Shown in pieces: positions 48,976-57,624 of a stretch of DNA of 64,000 bases. The translations under genes and the position numbers were made by a program. Numbering within the stretch: position 1 is the first letter of the stretch; the number at the start of each line of letters is the position of its first letter. The DNA comes from Herbidospora cretacea (lineage in GTDB: Bacteria; Actinomycetota; Actinomycetes; Streptosporangiales; Streptosporangiaceae): the NCBI RefSeq assembly GCF_001570605.1, contig NZ_BBXG01000004.1:186001-250000 (forward strand). Direction: 5' to 3'. The notes under the pieces were generated by a model. The model did no database searches and was not told where the DNA came from. It saw only the letters and a list, made by a program, of their open reading frames with translations.

Positions 48976-50928
48976 ATGGCTGTCTTACGTTTTGGGGTCC
49001 TGGGGCCGCTCAGCGTCGACCAGGGCCCGGTTCCCGGGGCGAAGAACCGCGCGCTGCTCGCCACGCTGCTGCTGCGGGCGGGCCGGCTCGTCACGATCGA
49101 CCAGCTCGCCGAGCGGTTGTGGGACGACGACCCGCCGGGGAACCCCCGGCGGGTGGTGCAGACCCACGTCGTGCGGCTGCGCCGGTGGCTCGGGGACGGG
49201 GCCGAGATCCACACGCGCGGCGGCGGCTACCTGATGGAGCTCGACCACGAAAGGCTCGACCTGCTCGGCTTCCGGCGGCTGCTCGCCGAGGCCGCCTCGG
49301 AAGGCGATCCCGGACGCGAGCGCGACCTGCTGCGCCGGGCCCTGGCGCTCTGGCGGGGGCCGGTCTGCGCCGACGTCGCGTCCGGCGCGCTGCGGGAGCT
49401 CGACGTGCCGGTCGTCGCCGAGCAGCACCAGCGGGCGCTGGAGCGCCGCATCGACCTCGACCTGCGGCTCGGCCACGACCTCGCGCTGATCGCCGAACTG
49501 CGGGCGCTGACCTCGGAGTTCCCGCTCCGCGAGCGCTACTGGGCGCAGCTCATGGCGGCCCTGCACGGCGGCGGGCGGCGGGCCGAGGCCCTGGACGCCT
49601 ACCGCGCCGCCTTCCGGCGCCTGCGCGACGAGCTCGGCATCGAGCCCGGCCCCGAGCTGCGCGAACAGCACGAGGCGATCCTGGCCGGACAGCCGCTCCG
49701 GACGGCCGCGCCGATCCCTGTGCCGATCCCTGTGCCGATCCCTGTGCCGATCCCTGTGCTGATCCCTGTGCCGCCGATTCCCGTGCCGAGAGAGCTGCCG
49801 CCCGACGTGCTCGGCTTCCAGGGCCGCGAGAGCGACCTGGCCGACCTCGCCGGGCAGGACGTCACGGCCGTCGTCGGCCCGGCCGGGGTCGGCAAGACCG
49901 CGCTGGCGGTGCGCTGGGCCAACGCGGCCGCCGCCGACTTCCCCGACGGGCAGCTGTACGTGAACCTGCGCGGCCGCGCCGCCGGTCCGCCGGTGGAGCC
50001 GCCGGCCGCGCTCCGGTCGATGCTGCGCGGCCTGGGCGTCACCGACGTCCCCGCCGAGCTCGCCGAGGCGGCGGCGCTGTTCCGGTCGCGGACCGCCGGG
50101 CGCAGGCTGCTCGTCGTGCTCGACGACGCGCGCGACAGCGCGCACGTCCGGGCGCTGCTCCCCGGGCGCGGCGCGGTCACCGTCGTGACCAGCCGCGACC
50201 AGCTCCGTGACCTGGTCGTCGCCGGGACGGCCCGCCGGATCGTCCTCGGCCCGCTGCGGCAGGGCGACGCGCTGGCGCTGCTGGCCGGGGTAGTCGGCCC
50301 CGAACGCGTCGCCCGGGAGCCGGAGGCGGCCCGGCGGCTGGTCGCCCGGTGCGACCACCTGCCGCTCGCCGTCCGGGTCGTCGGCGAACGGGTCACCCGG
50401 CGGCCCGGCCTGCCGCTGCGCTCGCTCCCGGCCGAGCCGTTCACCGAGGTGCAGACGGCCATCTCCTGGTCGTACGACGCCCTCGACCCCCCGGCGCAGC
50501 GGGTGCTGCGGTTCGCGGGCGGGCTCCATCCCGCCGGGGAGATCGACCCGGGCGGGCTGGCCGCCATGCTGCGGCTGTCGCCGGAACGTGCCGAGAACCA
50601 TCTCGACACGCTGGTCGCCGGGCATCTGGCCGAGCCGACCCCGGCGGGCCACTATCGGGTGCCGCCGCTGGTCCGGGAGTTCGCGGCCGGCCGCCCGATC
50701 GCGCCCGACGACCGGGAGGCCGGGATCGACGCCCTGCTGGCCTGGTATCTCGACCGGGTCGACCACGCCTGCCCGGGATGGCTCGACTGGCACTGCGAGG
50801 TGCTCAACGCCCTGCCCGGCTGGGCGGCCGGGCACGGGAGGCCGAGGGTCGCCCGGAGGCTGACGTCGATGACAGAGTCGCTGCGGGCGCGGCTGCTCGC
50901 GCCGGGCCAGAGCGGGGTGCCGCTCTGA
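48976..50928 (+). CDS. AfsR/SARP-type regulator: OmpR-like DNA-binding, BTAD and NB-ARC domains
   Basis: A 650-residue regulator. An OmpR-type winged helix (3-95, LLLRAGRLVTIDQLAERLWD, VVQTHVVRLRRWLGDGAEIH), a BTAD (about 100-245, ALERRIDLDLRLGHDLALIA, LRDELGIEPGPELREQHEAI), a Pro-Ile-Val linker and an NB-ARC ATPase (Walker A VVGPAGVGKT, Lys307; Walker B LLVVLDDARD; VVTSRDQL; LPLAVRVVGE) are present. No C-terminal TPR sensor follows. Such proteins switch on secondary metabolism, so the NRPS region to the right is a candidate target. Start ATG 48976 has GGGGG upstream. Confidence 0.92.
   Translation: MAVLRFGVLGPLSVDQGPVPGAKNRALLATLLLRAGRLVTIDQLAERLWDDDPPGNPRRVVQTHVVRLRRWLGDGAEIHTRGGGYLMELDHERLDLLGFRRLLAEAASEGDPGRERDLLRRALALWRGPVCADVASGALRELDVPVVAEQHQRALERRIDLDLRLGHDLALIAELRALTSEFPLRERYWAQLMAALHGGGRRAEALDAYRAAFRRLRDELGIEPGPELREQHEAILAGQPLRTAAPIPVPIPVPIPVPIPVLIPVPPIPVPRELPPDVLGFQGRESDLADLAGQDVTAVVGPAGVGKTALAVRWANAAAADFPDGQLYVNLRGRAAGPPVEPPAALRSMLRGLGVTDVPAELAEAAALFRSRTAGRRLLVVLDDARDSAHVRALLPGRGAVTVVTSRDQLRDLVVAGTARRIVLGPLRQGDALALLAGVVGPERVAREPEAARRLVARCDHLPLAVRVVGERVTRRPGLPLRSLPAEPFTEVQTAISWSYDALDPPAQRVLRFAGGLHPAGEIDPGGLAAMLRLSPERAENHLDTLVAGHLAEPTPAGHYRVPPLVREFAAGRPIAPDDREAGIDALLAWYLDRVDHACPGWLDWHCEVLNALPGWAAGHGRPRVARRLTSMTESLRARLLAPGQSGVPL
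49711..49770 (+). repeat. In-frame 12-bp tandem repeat coding the Pro-Ile-Val linker
   Basis: Five exact-length copies of CCGATCCCTGTG (the fifth starts CTG) encode PIPV repeats between the BTAD and NB-ARC domains. A degenerate sixth copy follows at about 49774-49785. Slippage would change linker length without breaking the frame. Confidence 0.92.
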
Positions 50929-50940
50929 CCGGCGCTGGGA

Positions 50941-52188
50941 TCAGAGCGTGCCGCTCGCGGTGCCGGAGAACACGTTCGCCGGGTCGTACCGCCGCTTGAC
51001 CTCGATCAGCCGCTCGCGGGTCGCGCCGGGCCAGATCGCCGCGACGTCGTCCTGGCTCAGCTCGCTGAGGAAACCCACGTACGCGCCGGTGGCCTCCGGC
51101 TCCAGCGCCGCCCACAGCGCGTCGAAGGCGGGCAGCCGGGCCGGGTGCTGATCGGGCGTGCCGAGCAGCCCGGCCAGGGCCATCACCTCGCTGTCGCGGT
51201 GGGGGAACGCGGTCGCGCCGGCGGGCACCCGGTTCATCGCGCCGCCGAGGCCCCGGACCGACACCCCCGCCATCGGGGTGGCCTCGGCGAAGGCGAGCAT
51301 CGCGCGGATGTGGTCGTCGGTCAGCTCGCGCAGGAAGCGGTTGCGCATGTGGGGCTGCCAGTCGGGCGGCGGGGCGGCCGCTTCGAGGATGTCCGGGTAG
51401 GGCACCACCTTGACGTCCACGCTGGTCGGCTCGGCGAGCGTGGTCAGCGCGTCGAGCGCGCCCGCGTCGGCGTGGCAGGCCAGCACCATCGTCGCGCCGG
51501 GCACCCGCGCCACCGCGCTGGTCAGGCCGTCCCCGGCCGCGCGGTGCACCTCACGCCAGCCCTTGAAGACGCGCTCCGCGTCGGCGGCGGCGTACCCGAT
51601 CTGACCGAAGGCGACCTCGGTGACACGGTGGGCGCGCAGCTCCGCGCGGGTCACGATCGCGGCGGTGCCCGCGCCGCCGCGCACCGCCCAGAACAGGTCG
51701 GGATGGTCCGCCGCGCTCACCCTCAGCACCCCGCCGTCGGCCGTCACGACCTCGGCGGCGACCAGATGGTCGATGGTCAGGCCGTGTCTGCGCAGCAACC
51801 AGCCCAGGCCGCCACCGGTCAGCAGCCCGCCCACGCCCACGTTCGAGGTGTCGCCCGAGGAGACCGCCAGGCCGTGCGGGGCCAGCGCCTTCGACACCGC
51901 GCCCCAGGTGGCGCCCGCGCCCACCCGCACCAGGTCGTCGCCGAGCGGTTCGACCTGGTCGAGAGGGGACAGGTCGATGACCAGGCCGCCGTCGTTGGTC
52001 GACAGCCCGGCCAGGCTGTGCCCGCCGGAGCGGACGGCGACCCGCAGGCCGTGCGCCTTGGCGTGCCGGAGCGCGTCGGCGACCTCGGCCGCGTCGGCGC
52101 AGGAGGCCACCAGGGCGGGGGAGCCGCCGGGGCCGAAAGTGTGACGGAAGGGGTCGAAGCCGGGATCACCAGGTCGGAGGAGAGTCAT
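50941..52188 (-). CDS. FAD-dependent oxidoreductase of the BBE/PCMH type
   Basis: A 415-residue protein with a PCMH FAD-binding domain (VAVRSGGHSLAG with the flavinylated His57 position, VGVGGLLTGGGLGWLLRRHG) and a C-terminal BBE-type end (VKRRYDPANVFSGT). The second flavin link, usually a Cys in G-x-C-x-x-V-G, is replaced by Thr-Ser (GDTSNVGVGG), so FAD should be singly attached. Such enzymes oxidise sugars or act in natural-product pathways. It overlaps no neighbour, with 12 bp to the convergent SARP gene. Confidence 0.9.
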   Translation of the reverse strand: MTLLRPGDPGFDPFRHTFGPGGSPALVASCADAAEVADALRHAKAHGLRVAVRSGGHSLAGLSTNDGGLVIDLSPLDQVEPLGDDLVRVGAGATWGAVSKALAPHGLAVSSGDTSNVGVGGLLTGGGLGWLLRRHGLTIDHLVAAEVVTADGGVLRVSAADHPDLFWAVRGGAGTAAIVTRAELRAHRVTEVAFGQIGYAAADAERVFKGWREVHRAAGDGLTSAVARVPGATMVLACHADAGALDALTTLAEPTSVDVKVVPYPDILEAAAPPPDWQPHMRNRFLRELTDDHIRAMLAFAEATPMAGVSVRGLGGAMNRVPAGATAFPHRDSEVMALAGLLGTPDQHPARLPAFDALWAALEPEATGAYVGFLSELSQDDVAAIWPGATRERLIEVKRRYDPANVFSGTASGTL

Positions 52189-52240
52189 GGCGCGACGCTA
52201 GGACCGGCCGCCTTCACGGCTGCGACAGCCCGACGTCAGG

Positions 52241-53134
52241 TCATGCGCCGGGGTCACGGGATGAGCGGATCTCGTCTCTCAACGCGCGGGCCACCTGGGC
52301 CATCAGCGCCTCCGCGCCCGGCTGGCGGACGGCCGCGACCCGTGACTCGGTCATCGCGGCCACCGCGTAGACCTGGCCGTCGGCGTGTTCGACCACGCCC
52401 ACCTCGTGGCGCAGGTTGAGCATCGTGCCGGTCTTGGACGACCACGTCGTCAGGTCGGAGGCGAAGTCGGGGGCCAGGCGCTGGCGGAGCACGTTGTCGG
52501 CCATCAGGCCGCGCACCCGTTCGGCCACCCACGGGTCGATCCTGGACGGCCGCCACAGCGCTTCCAGCAGGTCGGCGAAGGCGCGGGCGGTGCCCGACGA
52601 CGCCCGGGTCACGTCGAGCTGGGGGACCGGGTGGCCGCGTCCGGCGGTCGCGCCCTCGATGGCCAGCACGTGGGCCAGGTGGCCGCCGAGGTGCTCGACC
52701 GGGCTGTCGGTCAGGTGGCGCAGGGTGTGGCGGACGGAGATGCCGCGCAGGCCGTACTCCTCCAGCAGGGCGGCCACCATCGCGGGCGGGGTCAGGTCGA
52801 ACAGGGCGTCGCCCGCCGTGTTGTCGCTGACCGTCATGGTCAGCAGGAGCAGGTCGTCGACGGCGATCTCGGCCGGGTGGCGGAAGCGGCTGACGCCGGT
52901 CGGGCCGGGGGAGAAGCGGGCGCCGGGGCCGACGGTCAGGCGGGCCGCGCCGTCGAGTTCGCCGCGCCTGATCCGCTCCAGGGTGGCCACCGCCAGCGGG
53001 ATCTTGACCAGCGACGCCGTGGTGAACTCGACGTCGGGGTCGATCCCGATCTCCTCGCCGGTGCGCAGGTCGCGGACCAGGAACGACCCTCGCAACCCGC
53101 CGTCGTCGAGCATCCGGCGCAGCTCACGGATCAC
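52241..53134 (-). CDS. SxxK serine hydrolase, class A beta-lactamase-like, without signal peptide
   Basis: A 297-residue protein with Ser41-Leu-Val-Lys44 (TASLVKIPLA), Ser104-Asp-Asn (VSDNTAGD) and Lys235-Thr-Gly (SSKTGTML), the three active-site motifs of class A beta-lactamases. The Glu166 motif is not evident. No signal peptide, so it is cytoplasmic unless exported otherwise. It may be an esterase, a D-amino-acid peptidase or a beta-lactam hydrolase. GTG 53134 overlaps the LysR stop by 4 nt, so both are expressed together. Confidence 0.85.
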   Translation of the reverse strand: MIRELRRMLDDGGLRGSFLVRDLRTGEEIGIDPDVEFTTASLVKIPLAVATLERIRRGELDGAARLTVGPGARFSPGPTGVSRFRHPAEIAVDDLLLLTMTVSDNTAGDALFDLTPPAMVAALLEEYGLRGISVRHTLRHLTDSPVEHLGGHLAHVLAIEGATAGRGHPVPQLDVTRASSGTARAFADLLEALWRPSRIDPWVAERVRGLMADNVLRQRLAPDFASDLTTWSSKTGTMLNLRHEVGVVEHADGQVYAVAAMTESRVAAVRQPGAEALMAQVARALRDEIRSSRDPGA

Positions 53135-54000
53135 GTGTCGACCCCCAGACAGGCCGCCACCCGACGCCATCCCCGCACCCGCTCGGCGTCGTCCCCGATG
53201 GCGGCGGCCACAGCGTACCCGCGCACGAGCCGGATCTCGCCGATCGGCCGCCAGTCCAGGCCGAGCTCGGCGGCCTGGCGGGGGGAGCAGAGCAGCAGGT
53301 CGGTGGAGACCATCACCTCGGCGGCGGCGGTCGTCAGCGACGGGGCGAGGACGACCTGGGCGGGCAGCAGGCCGGCGGCGTCCCTGATCCGGAAGAGGGG
53401 GTCCCGGATGTGCGGCACGTCGTCCTCCGGCTGCGTCCAGATCCTCCTCCGCCGGCCGGACCTGTCGGCGCGGACGGGGCGCAGGCTCTCCACGTACACG
53501 ACCGGACCCGGGGGACCCGGCACGCCGGCCAGGCCCAGTTCGACCACCCACGTCGCGCCGTCCTCCGGCGTGCCCACCAGGGCGGCCCGGACCTCCCGCG
53601 ACCGGGCCAGCTCGGCCCTGATCCCGGCGCCCGCGCCGACCACCTCCAGGTCGACGCCGGCCTCGCGCGCCTCCACCGTCAGCAGCGCCAGGTCGCGCAC
53701 GGCGCAGATCTCCGGGACCGCCAGGCGGAGCGGTTTCAGCAGCGCCTGGCCGGCCTCCCACTCCATGTCGTCGGCGAGCCGGACCAGCCGCTGGGCCGAG
53801 GGGAGGAGGTCGCGGCCGAAGTCGGTCAGCAGCGCGCCGCGCGCGGACCGGTCGAACAGCTTGGCGCCGAGGTGCTGTTCCAGGGCGGCGATCCGGCGGC
53901 TGGCCACCGGCTGGGGGACCTGAGAGGCCGCGGCGCCCTCGGTGAAACTGCCGCGCTCGCTGACGTTGACGAACACTCTCCAGGCCGCCAGTAGGTCCAC
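53131..54000 (-). CDS. LysR-family regulator (AmpR-like position)
   Basis: The 289-residue LysR protein has HTH at about 3-65 (AWRVFVNVSERGSFTEGAAA, PVASRRIAALEQHLGAKLFD) and a two-lobed effector domain. It lies between a beta-lactamase-like gene on its own strand and a class A beta-lactamase on the other, the arrangement of AmpR-controlled systems. GTG 54000 has CATAAT 8 nt upstream, so the mRNA is probably leaderless. The predicted operator covers that box. Confidence 0.92.
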   Translation of the reverse strand: MDLLAAWRVFVNVSERGSFTEGAAASQVPQPVASRRIAALEQHLGAKLFDRSARGALLTDFGRDLLPSAQRLVRLADDMEWEAGQALLKPLRLAVPEICAVRDLALLTVEAREAGVDLEVVGAGAGIRAELARSREVRAALVGTPEDGATWVVELGLAGVPGPPGPVVYVESLRPVRADRSGRRRRIWTQPEDDVPHIRDPLFRIRDAAGLLPAQVVLAPSLTTAAAEVMVSTDLLLCSPRQAAELGLDWRPIGEIRLVRGYAVAAAIGDDAERVRGWRRVAACLGVDT

Positions 54001-54008
54001 GAACTGGA

Positions 54009-54076
54009 ATTATGCCATGAATGCATAATGTAGGCTTCAAGTGTCTTTGACGGTATTTACGCTGACAGAACAGACT
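54009..54076. promoter_or_regulatory. LysR operator and divergent promoters
   Basis: ATTATGC-N7-GCATAAT (54009-54029) has perfect 7-bp arms and the T-N11-A shape of LysR boxes. Its left arm contains the regulator's own -10 (CATAAT on the minus strand). On the plus strand TTGACG (54047-54052), 18 bp, CAGACT (54071-54076) and 7 nt lead to the beta-lactamase ATG, a leaderless layout. Confidence 0.7.
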
Positions 54077-54083
54077 CACCGGC

Positions 54084-54932
54084 ATGCTTCCTCTCGTGAT
54101 GTCCCTCGCCCTGCTCACCGGCGGCGTGACTGCGCCGCAGACCTCGGCGGTCGCGGACCTGCGCGCGCTGGAGACCTCCTTCAAAGGCCGGATCGGGGTG
54201 TACGCCGTCGACACCGCCACCGGCAGGACGGTCGCCTACCGCTCGGGTGAGCGCTTCCCGCTGGCCTCGACCTTCAAGGGCGTGCTGGCGGCGGCCGTCC
54301 TGGACAAGGAGCCCGACATCCTCGGCAAGCGGATCCTCATCAAGAAGAAGGACCTGCTGGCCTACTCCCCGGAGACCGAGAAGCACGTCGGCTCGCGCAT
54401 GACCGTGGCCGAGCTGGCCAGGGCCGCCGTCACCAAGAGCGACAACGCCGCGGCCAACCTCCTGCTGAAGGAGGTCGGCGGCCCCAAGGGCCTGACCCGC
54501 TACTTCCGCGGCCTGAACGACCACGTCTCGCGCCTCGACCGCACCGAGCCCGGCCTCAACCAGTGGAGCCCCGCGGAGGTCCGCGACACCACCACCCCGG
54601 CCGCCATCGCCGCCGACCTCAGGGTCCTCACCGTGGGGAACGCCCTCGACGCCGGCGACCGCCGGAAGTTCACCGGCTGGCTGGTGGCCAACGAGACCGG
54701 CGACAAGCGGATCCGCGCGGGGCTGCCGAAGAGCTGGCGGATCGGCGACAAGACCGGCACGGGCGGCACCTACGGCACCGCCAACGACTACGCGATCATC
54801 TGGCCGAAGGGTTCGAAGAAACCGATCATCATGGCGATCTACACCAACCGCACCGCGAGGAACGGCACCGCCGACGACTCCGTCATCGCCCGAGCCGCCA
54901 CGATCGCGGCCCGTGGCCTCGGGAAACTCTGA
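54084..54932 (+). CDS. Class A beta-lactamase
   Basis: A 282-residue enzyme with a short signal-like N-terminus (MLPLVMSLALLTGGVTA). The catalytic set is complete: Ser62-Thr-Phe-Lys65, Ser119-Asp-Asn, Glu155 (RTEPGLN, the deacylating residue) and Lys223-Thr-Gly-Thr-Gly-Gly. It should hydrolyse penicillins outside the membrane. Its TGA shares a base with the penicillin-binding protein's ATG (TGATG), an unusual coupling of a lactamase to a target enzyme. The divergent LysR is the likely controller. Confidence 0.94.
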   Translation: MLPLVMSLALLTGGVTAPQTSAVADLRALETSFKGRIGVYAVDTATGRTVAYRSGERFPLASTFKGVLAAAVLDKEPDILGKRILIKKKDLLAYSPETEKHVGSRMTVAELARAAVTKSDNAAANLLLKEVGGPKGLTRYFRGLNDHVSRLDRTEPGLNQWSPAEVRDTTTPAAIAADLRVLTVGNALDAGDRRKFTGWLVANETGDKRIRAGLPKSWRIGDKTGTGGTYGTANDYAIIWPKGSKKPIIMAIYTNRTARNGTADDSVIARAATIAARGLGKL

Positions 54933-57208
54933 TGCGCCTGCGCAACATGCCCGCCCTGCTCGTCGCCGGCATCGCCGCGGGGGTGCTCACCGCCGGGATC
55001 GGCGTCCCGGTCGGGCTCGCCCTCAGCGGCGCCGTCGAGGCCATCGACCTCAGCCCGATGGAGCTGAGCGAGCCCCCGCTGGCGGAGAAGACCACCCTGC
55101 TCGACGCCGACGGGAAGCGCATCGCCCAGTTCTACGACCAGTTCCGCGAGAACGTGGACATCGGCCAGGTCGCCCCGATCATGCGCACCGCGATCGTGGC
55201 GATCGAGGACGACCGCTTCTACCAGCACGGCGCCATCGACCTGGAGGGCACCATCCGGGCGCTGGCCGCCAACCTCAACGCGGGCGGCGTCGCCCAGGGC
55301 GGCTCCAGCATCACCCAGCAGTACGTCAAGCAGGTCCTGCTCAACAGCGCCACCACCGACGAGGCCAAGGCGGCGGCCCTCGCCCCCAGCTACGTCCGCA
55401 AGCTCAACGAGCTGCGTTACGCGCTGTCGGTCGAGGAGAAGTACACCAAGGACCAGATCCTCGGGAAGTACCTGAACATCGCCTACTTCGGCGCGGGCGC
55501 CCACGGCATCCAGGCCGCCGCCAAGCGCTTCTTCGGCGTCTCGGCGTCGAAGCTGAACCTGGTGCAGTCGGCGACCCTCGCGGCGGCGGTCCGGCTGCCC
55601 ACCTCCACCGACCCGGAGGGCGGCAAGACCAACCGCGACGCGCTGCTGGCCCGCCGCAACGTCGTCCTCGACCGGATGGCCGAACTCGGCAAGATCACCC
55701 CCGCCGAGGCGGCGAAGGCGAAGAAGTCGAAGCTGGGCTACAAGGGCGTCCCGATCCCCGGCGGCTGCGAGACGAGCGACTACCGCTACTTCTGCCAGTA
55801 CGTCTCCGCCGAGATCCTGGCCGACAAGACCTTCGGCAAGACCCGGGCCGACCGCGAACGCGCCCTCAAGCAGGGCGGCATGACGATCCGGACCACCCTG
55901 AACCCGAAGATGCAGCAGGCCGCGCAGAAGGGCATCGAGGCCTACGTCGGCAGGAAGGACGGCCCGGTGGCCGCCCAGGCGCTCGTCGAACCGGGCACCG
56001 GCGCGATCCGCGCGATGGCCGCCAGCCGGAACAACCTCGACTACAACGTCGTCGCCGACCGCGCCCACGGGGGCCTGGGCGGTGTCCAGGCCGGGTCGAC
56101 GTTCAAGACGTTCACCCTGCTCACCGCGCTGAACCAGGGCATGCGGCTGAGCGACGGCTTCAACGTCGGCGCCTCCTACAACGCGCCGTCGCCCTCGGCG
56201 TTCACCGACTGCGCCGGTAACGCGGTGGGCGACCCCTCGCACGCCGTGACCAACGACGAGGGCTCGCCCGGCCACACCACCCTGCAGACCGGCACGTGGG
56301 GCTCGGTCAACACGTTCTTCATGAAGCTGGAGGAGCACGTCGGCCTCTGCGAGACGGTGAAGACGGCCAAGTCGCTCGGCATCAAGCGCGCCGACGGCAA
56401 GAAGCTCCAGGAGTTCGAGACCTTCACGCTCGGCATCAACGAGATGGACCCCGTCACCGTCGCCACCGCCTACGCGGCGATCGGCGCGCGCGGGAAGTAC
56501 TGCCCGCCGATGGCGATCACCGCGATCACCGACCGGAACGGGAAGAAGACGACGTTCGAGCCGAAGTGCCAGGACGCGATCGACCCCGAGGTGGCCGACG
56601 CGGCGGCCGACATCCTGTCGGGCGTCTTCACCAAGGGCACGATGTCGGGCGTCGGCGGCATCGGCCGCCCGGCGGCCGGCAAGACCGGCACCAACGACAA
56701 CCAGTCGAGCGCCTGGTTCGCCGGGTTCACCCCCGACCTGGCCGGCGCGGTCAGCCTGGCCGACCCGCGCGGCGCGAGCACCCACCGGCTGAACAACGTG
56801 ACGATCGGCGGCCGCTGGTACGGCTCGGTGTTCGGCGCGACCGTCCCCGGCCCGATCTGGAAGGCCACCATGTTGGCGGCCCTGGAGGGCGTCCCGGCCA
56901 CCCCGTTCACCCCGATCAACCAGGAGCGGTTCGGCGCGGTCAGGTCGTACGACGACTTCTGGGGCGACGAGCCCTGGGACGAGTACGGCGAGGGCCCGCC
57001 GGACGACTTCGGCCCCGGCCCCGACGACCCCGGCGTGACCTCGGTCGATCCCGGCCGGAACGACCAGGGCCAGAACGGCCCCGGCCCGCGCGACCAGAAC
57101 GGCCCCGGCCGGAACGACCAGGGCGGCCCGCGCGGTGGCCAGGACGTCAACCCGTGGGACGGCCAGGGCGGCGGACAGGGCGGCGGACAGGGCGGCCGGG
57201 GGAACTGA
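54932..57208 (+). CDS. Bifunctional class A penicillin-binding protein
   Basis: A 758-residue protein with an N-terminal anchor (LLVAGIAAGVLTAGIGVPVG), a GT51 glycosyltransferase domain (Glu92 in AIEDDRFYQHG, GGSSITQQYVKQ, YLNIAYFGAGAHGIQAAAKR) and a transpeptidase domain with Ser389-Thr-Phe-Lys392, Ser458-Val-Asn460 and Lys584-Thr-Gly-Thr. The last 50 residues are Gly/Asn/Gln/Pro-rich. It polymerises and cross-links peptidoglycan. Coupling to the beta-lactamase and control by LysR suggest an inducible, possibly resistant variant rather than the housekeeping copy. Confidence 0.94.
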   Translation: MRLRNMPALLVAGIAAGVLTAGIGVPVGLALSGAVEAIDLSPMELSEPPLAEKTTLLDADGKRIAQFYDQFRENVDIGQVAPIMRTAIVAIEDDRFYQHGAIDLEGTIRALAANLNAGGVAQGGSSITQQYVKQVLLNSATTDEAKAAALAPSYVRKLNELRYALSVEEKYTKDQILGKYLNIAYFGAGAHGIQAAAKRFFGVSASKLNLVQSATLAAAVRLPTSTDPEGGKTNRDALLARRNVVLDRMAELGKITPAEAAKAKKSKLGYKGVPIPGGCETSDYRYFCQYVSAEILADKTFGKTRADRERALKQGGMTIRTTLNPKMQQAAQKGIEAYVGRKDGPVAAQALVEPGTGAIRAMAASRNNLDYNVVADRAHGGLGGVQAGSTFKTFTLLTALNQGMRLSDGFNVGASYNAPSPSAFTDCAGNAVGDPSHAVTNDEGSPGHTTLQTGTWGSVNTFFMKLEEHVGLCETVKTAKSLGIKRADGKKLQEFETFTLGINEMDPVTVATAYAAIGARGKYCPPMAITAITDRNGKKTTFEPKCQDAIDPEVADAAADILSGVFTKGTMSGVGGIGRPAAGKTGTNDNQSSAWFAGFTPDLAGAVSLADPRGASTHRLNNVTIGGRWYGSVFGATVPGPIWKATMLAALEGVPATPFTPINQERFGAVRSYDDFWGDEPWDEYGEGPPDDFGPGPDDPGVTSVDPGRNDQGQNGPGPRDQNGPGRNDQGGPRGGQDVNPWDGQGGGQGGGQGGRGN

Positions 57209-57212
57209 CGCC

Positions 57213-57575
57213 TCAGCGGGACTCGTAGGACTCCCGGGCCGACAGCACCTGCGGGAGGTTGGCCCGGGACCACGCGCACATCGTGTCGAGCGGCCCGACC
57301 AGGGAGTGGCCGAGGGGCGCGAGTTCGTAGACGACCTTCGGCGGGATCCCCGGATGGGCGGTCCGGGTCACCAGGCCGTCGCGCTCCATCGCGCGCAGCG
57401 ACTCGGTGAGGACCTTCGGGGTGATGCCGGTCAGCGGGACCTTGAGCTCGGAGAACCGGCGGGGCCCGTCCTGGAGACAGCGGATGATCTTGGCGGTCCA
57501 CTTGTCGCCGATCCGGATCGGGGCGGTGACGGGCGCGCACCCGGTGAACATGTCGGGGTCCAGAGGCTCAGCCAC
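57213..57575 (-). CDS. HxlR-family winged-helix regulator
   Basis: The 120-residue protein has the HxlR pattern: Cys13 (MFTGCAPV), IRIGDKWTAKIIRCLQDGPR, FSELKVPLTGITPKVLTESL, RAMERDGLVTRTAHP. Many members sense oxidants or aldehydes through a Cys. GTG 57575 is the likely start; MFTGC at 57551 is an alternative. It is divergent from the NAD(P)-binding gene, whose expression it should control. Confidence 0.87.
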   Translation of the reverse strand: MAEPLDPDMFTGCAPVTAPIRIGDKWTAKIIRCLQDGPRRFSELKVPLTGITPKVLTESLRAMERDGLVTRTAHPGIPPKVVYELAPLGHSLVGPLDTMCAWSRANLPQVLSARESYESR

Positions 57576-57610
57576 CTCAGTATCGTTGCAGAAACCGAGG
57601 GGTGGCCGGT

Positions 57611-57616
57611 TAGCGT
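57611..57616 (+). promoter_or_regulatory. -10 element of the NAD(P)-binding gene
   Basis: TAGCGT ends 8 nt before ATG 57625 and no ribosome site is present, so the message is probably leaderless. Confidence 0.45.
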
Positions 57617-57624
57617 CACGCCCC

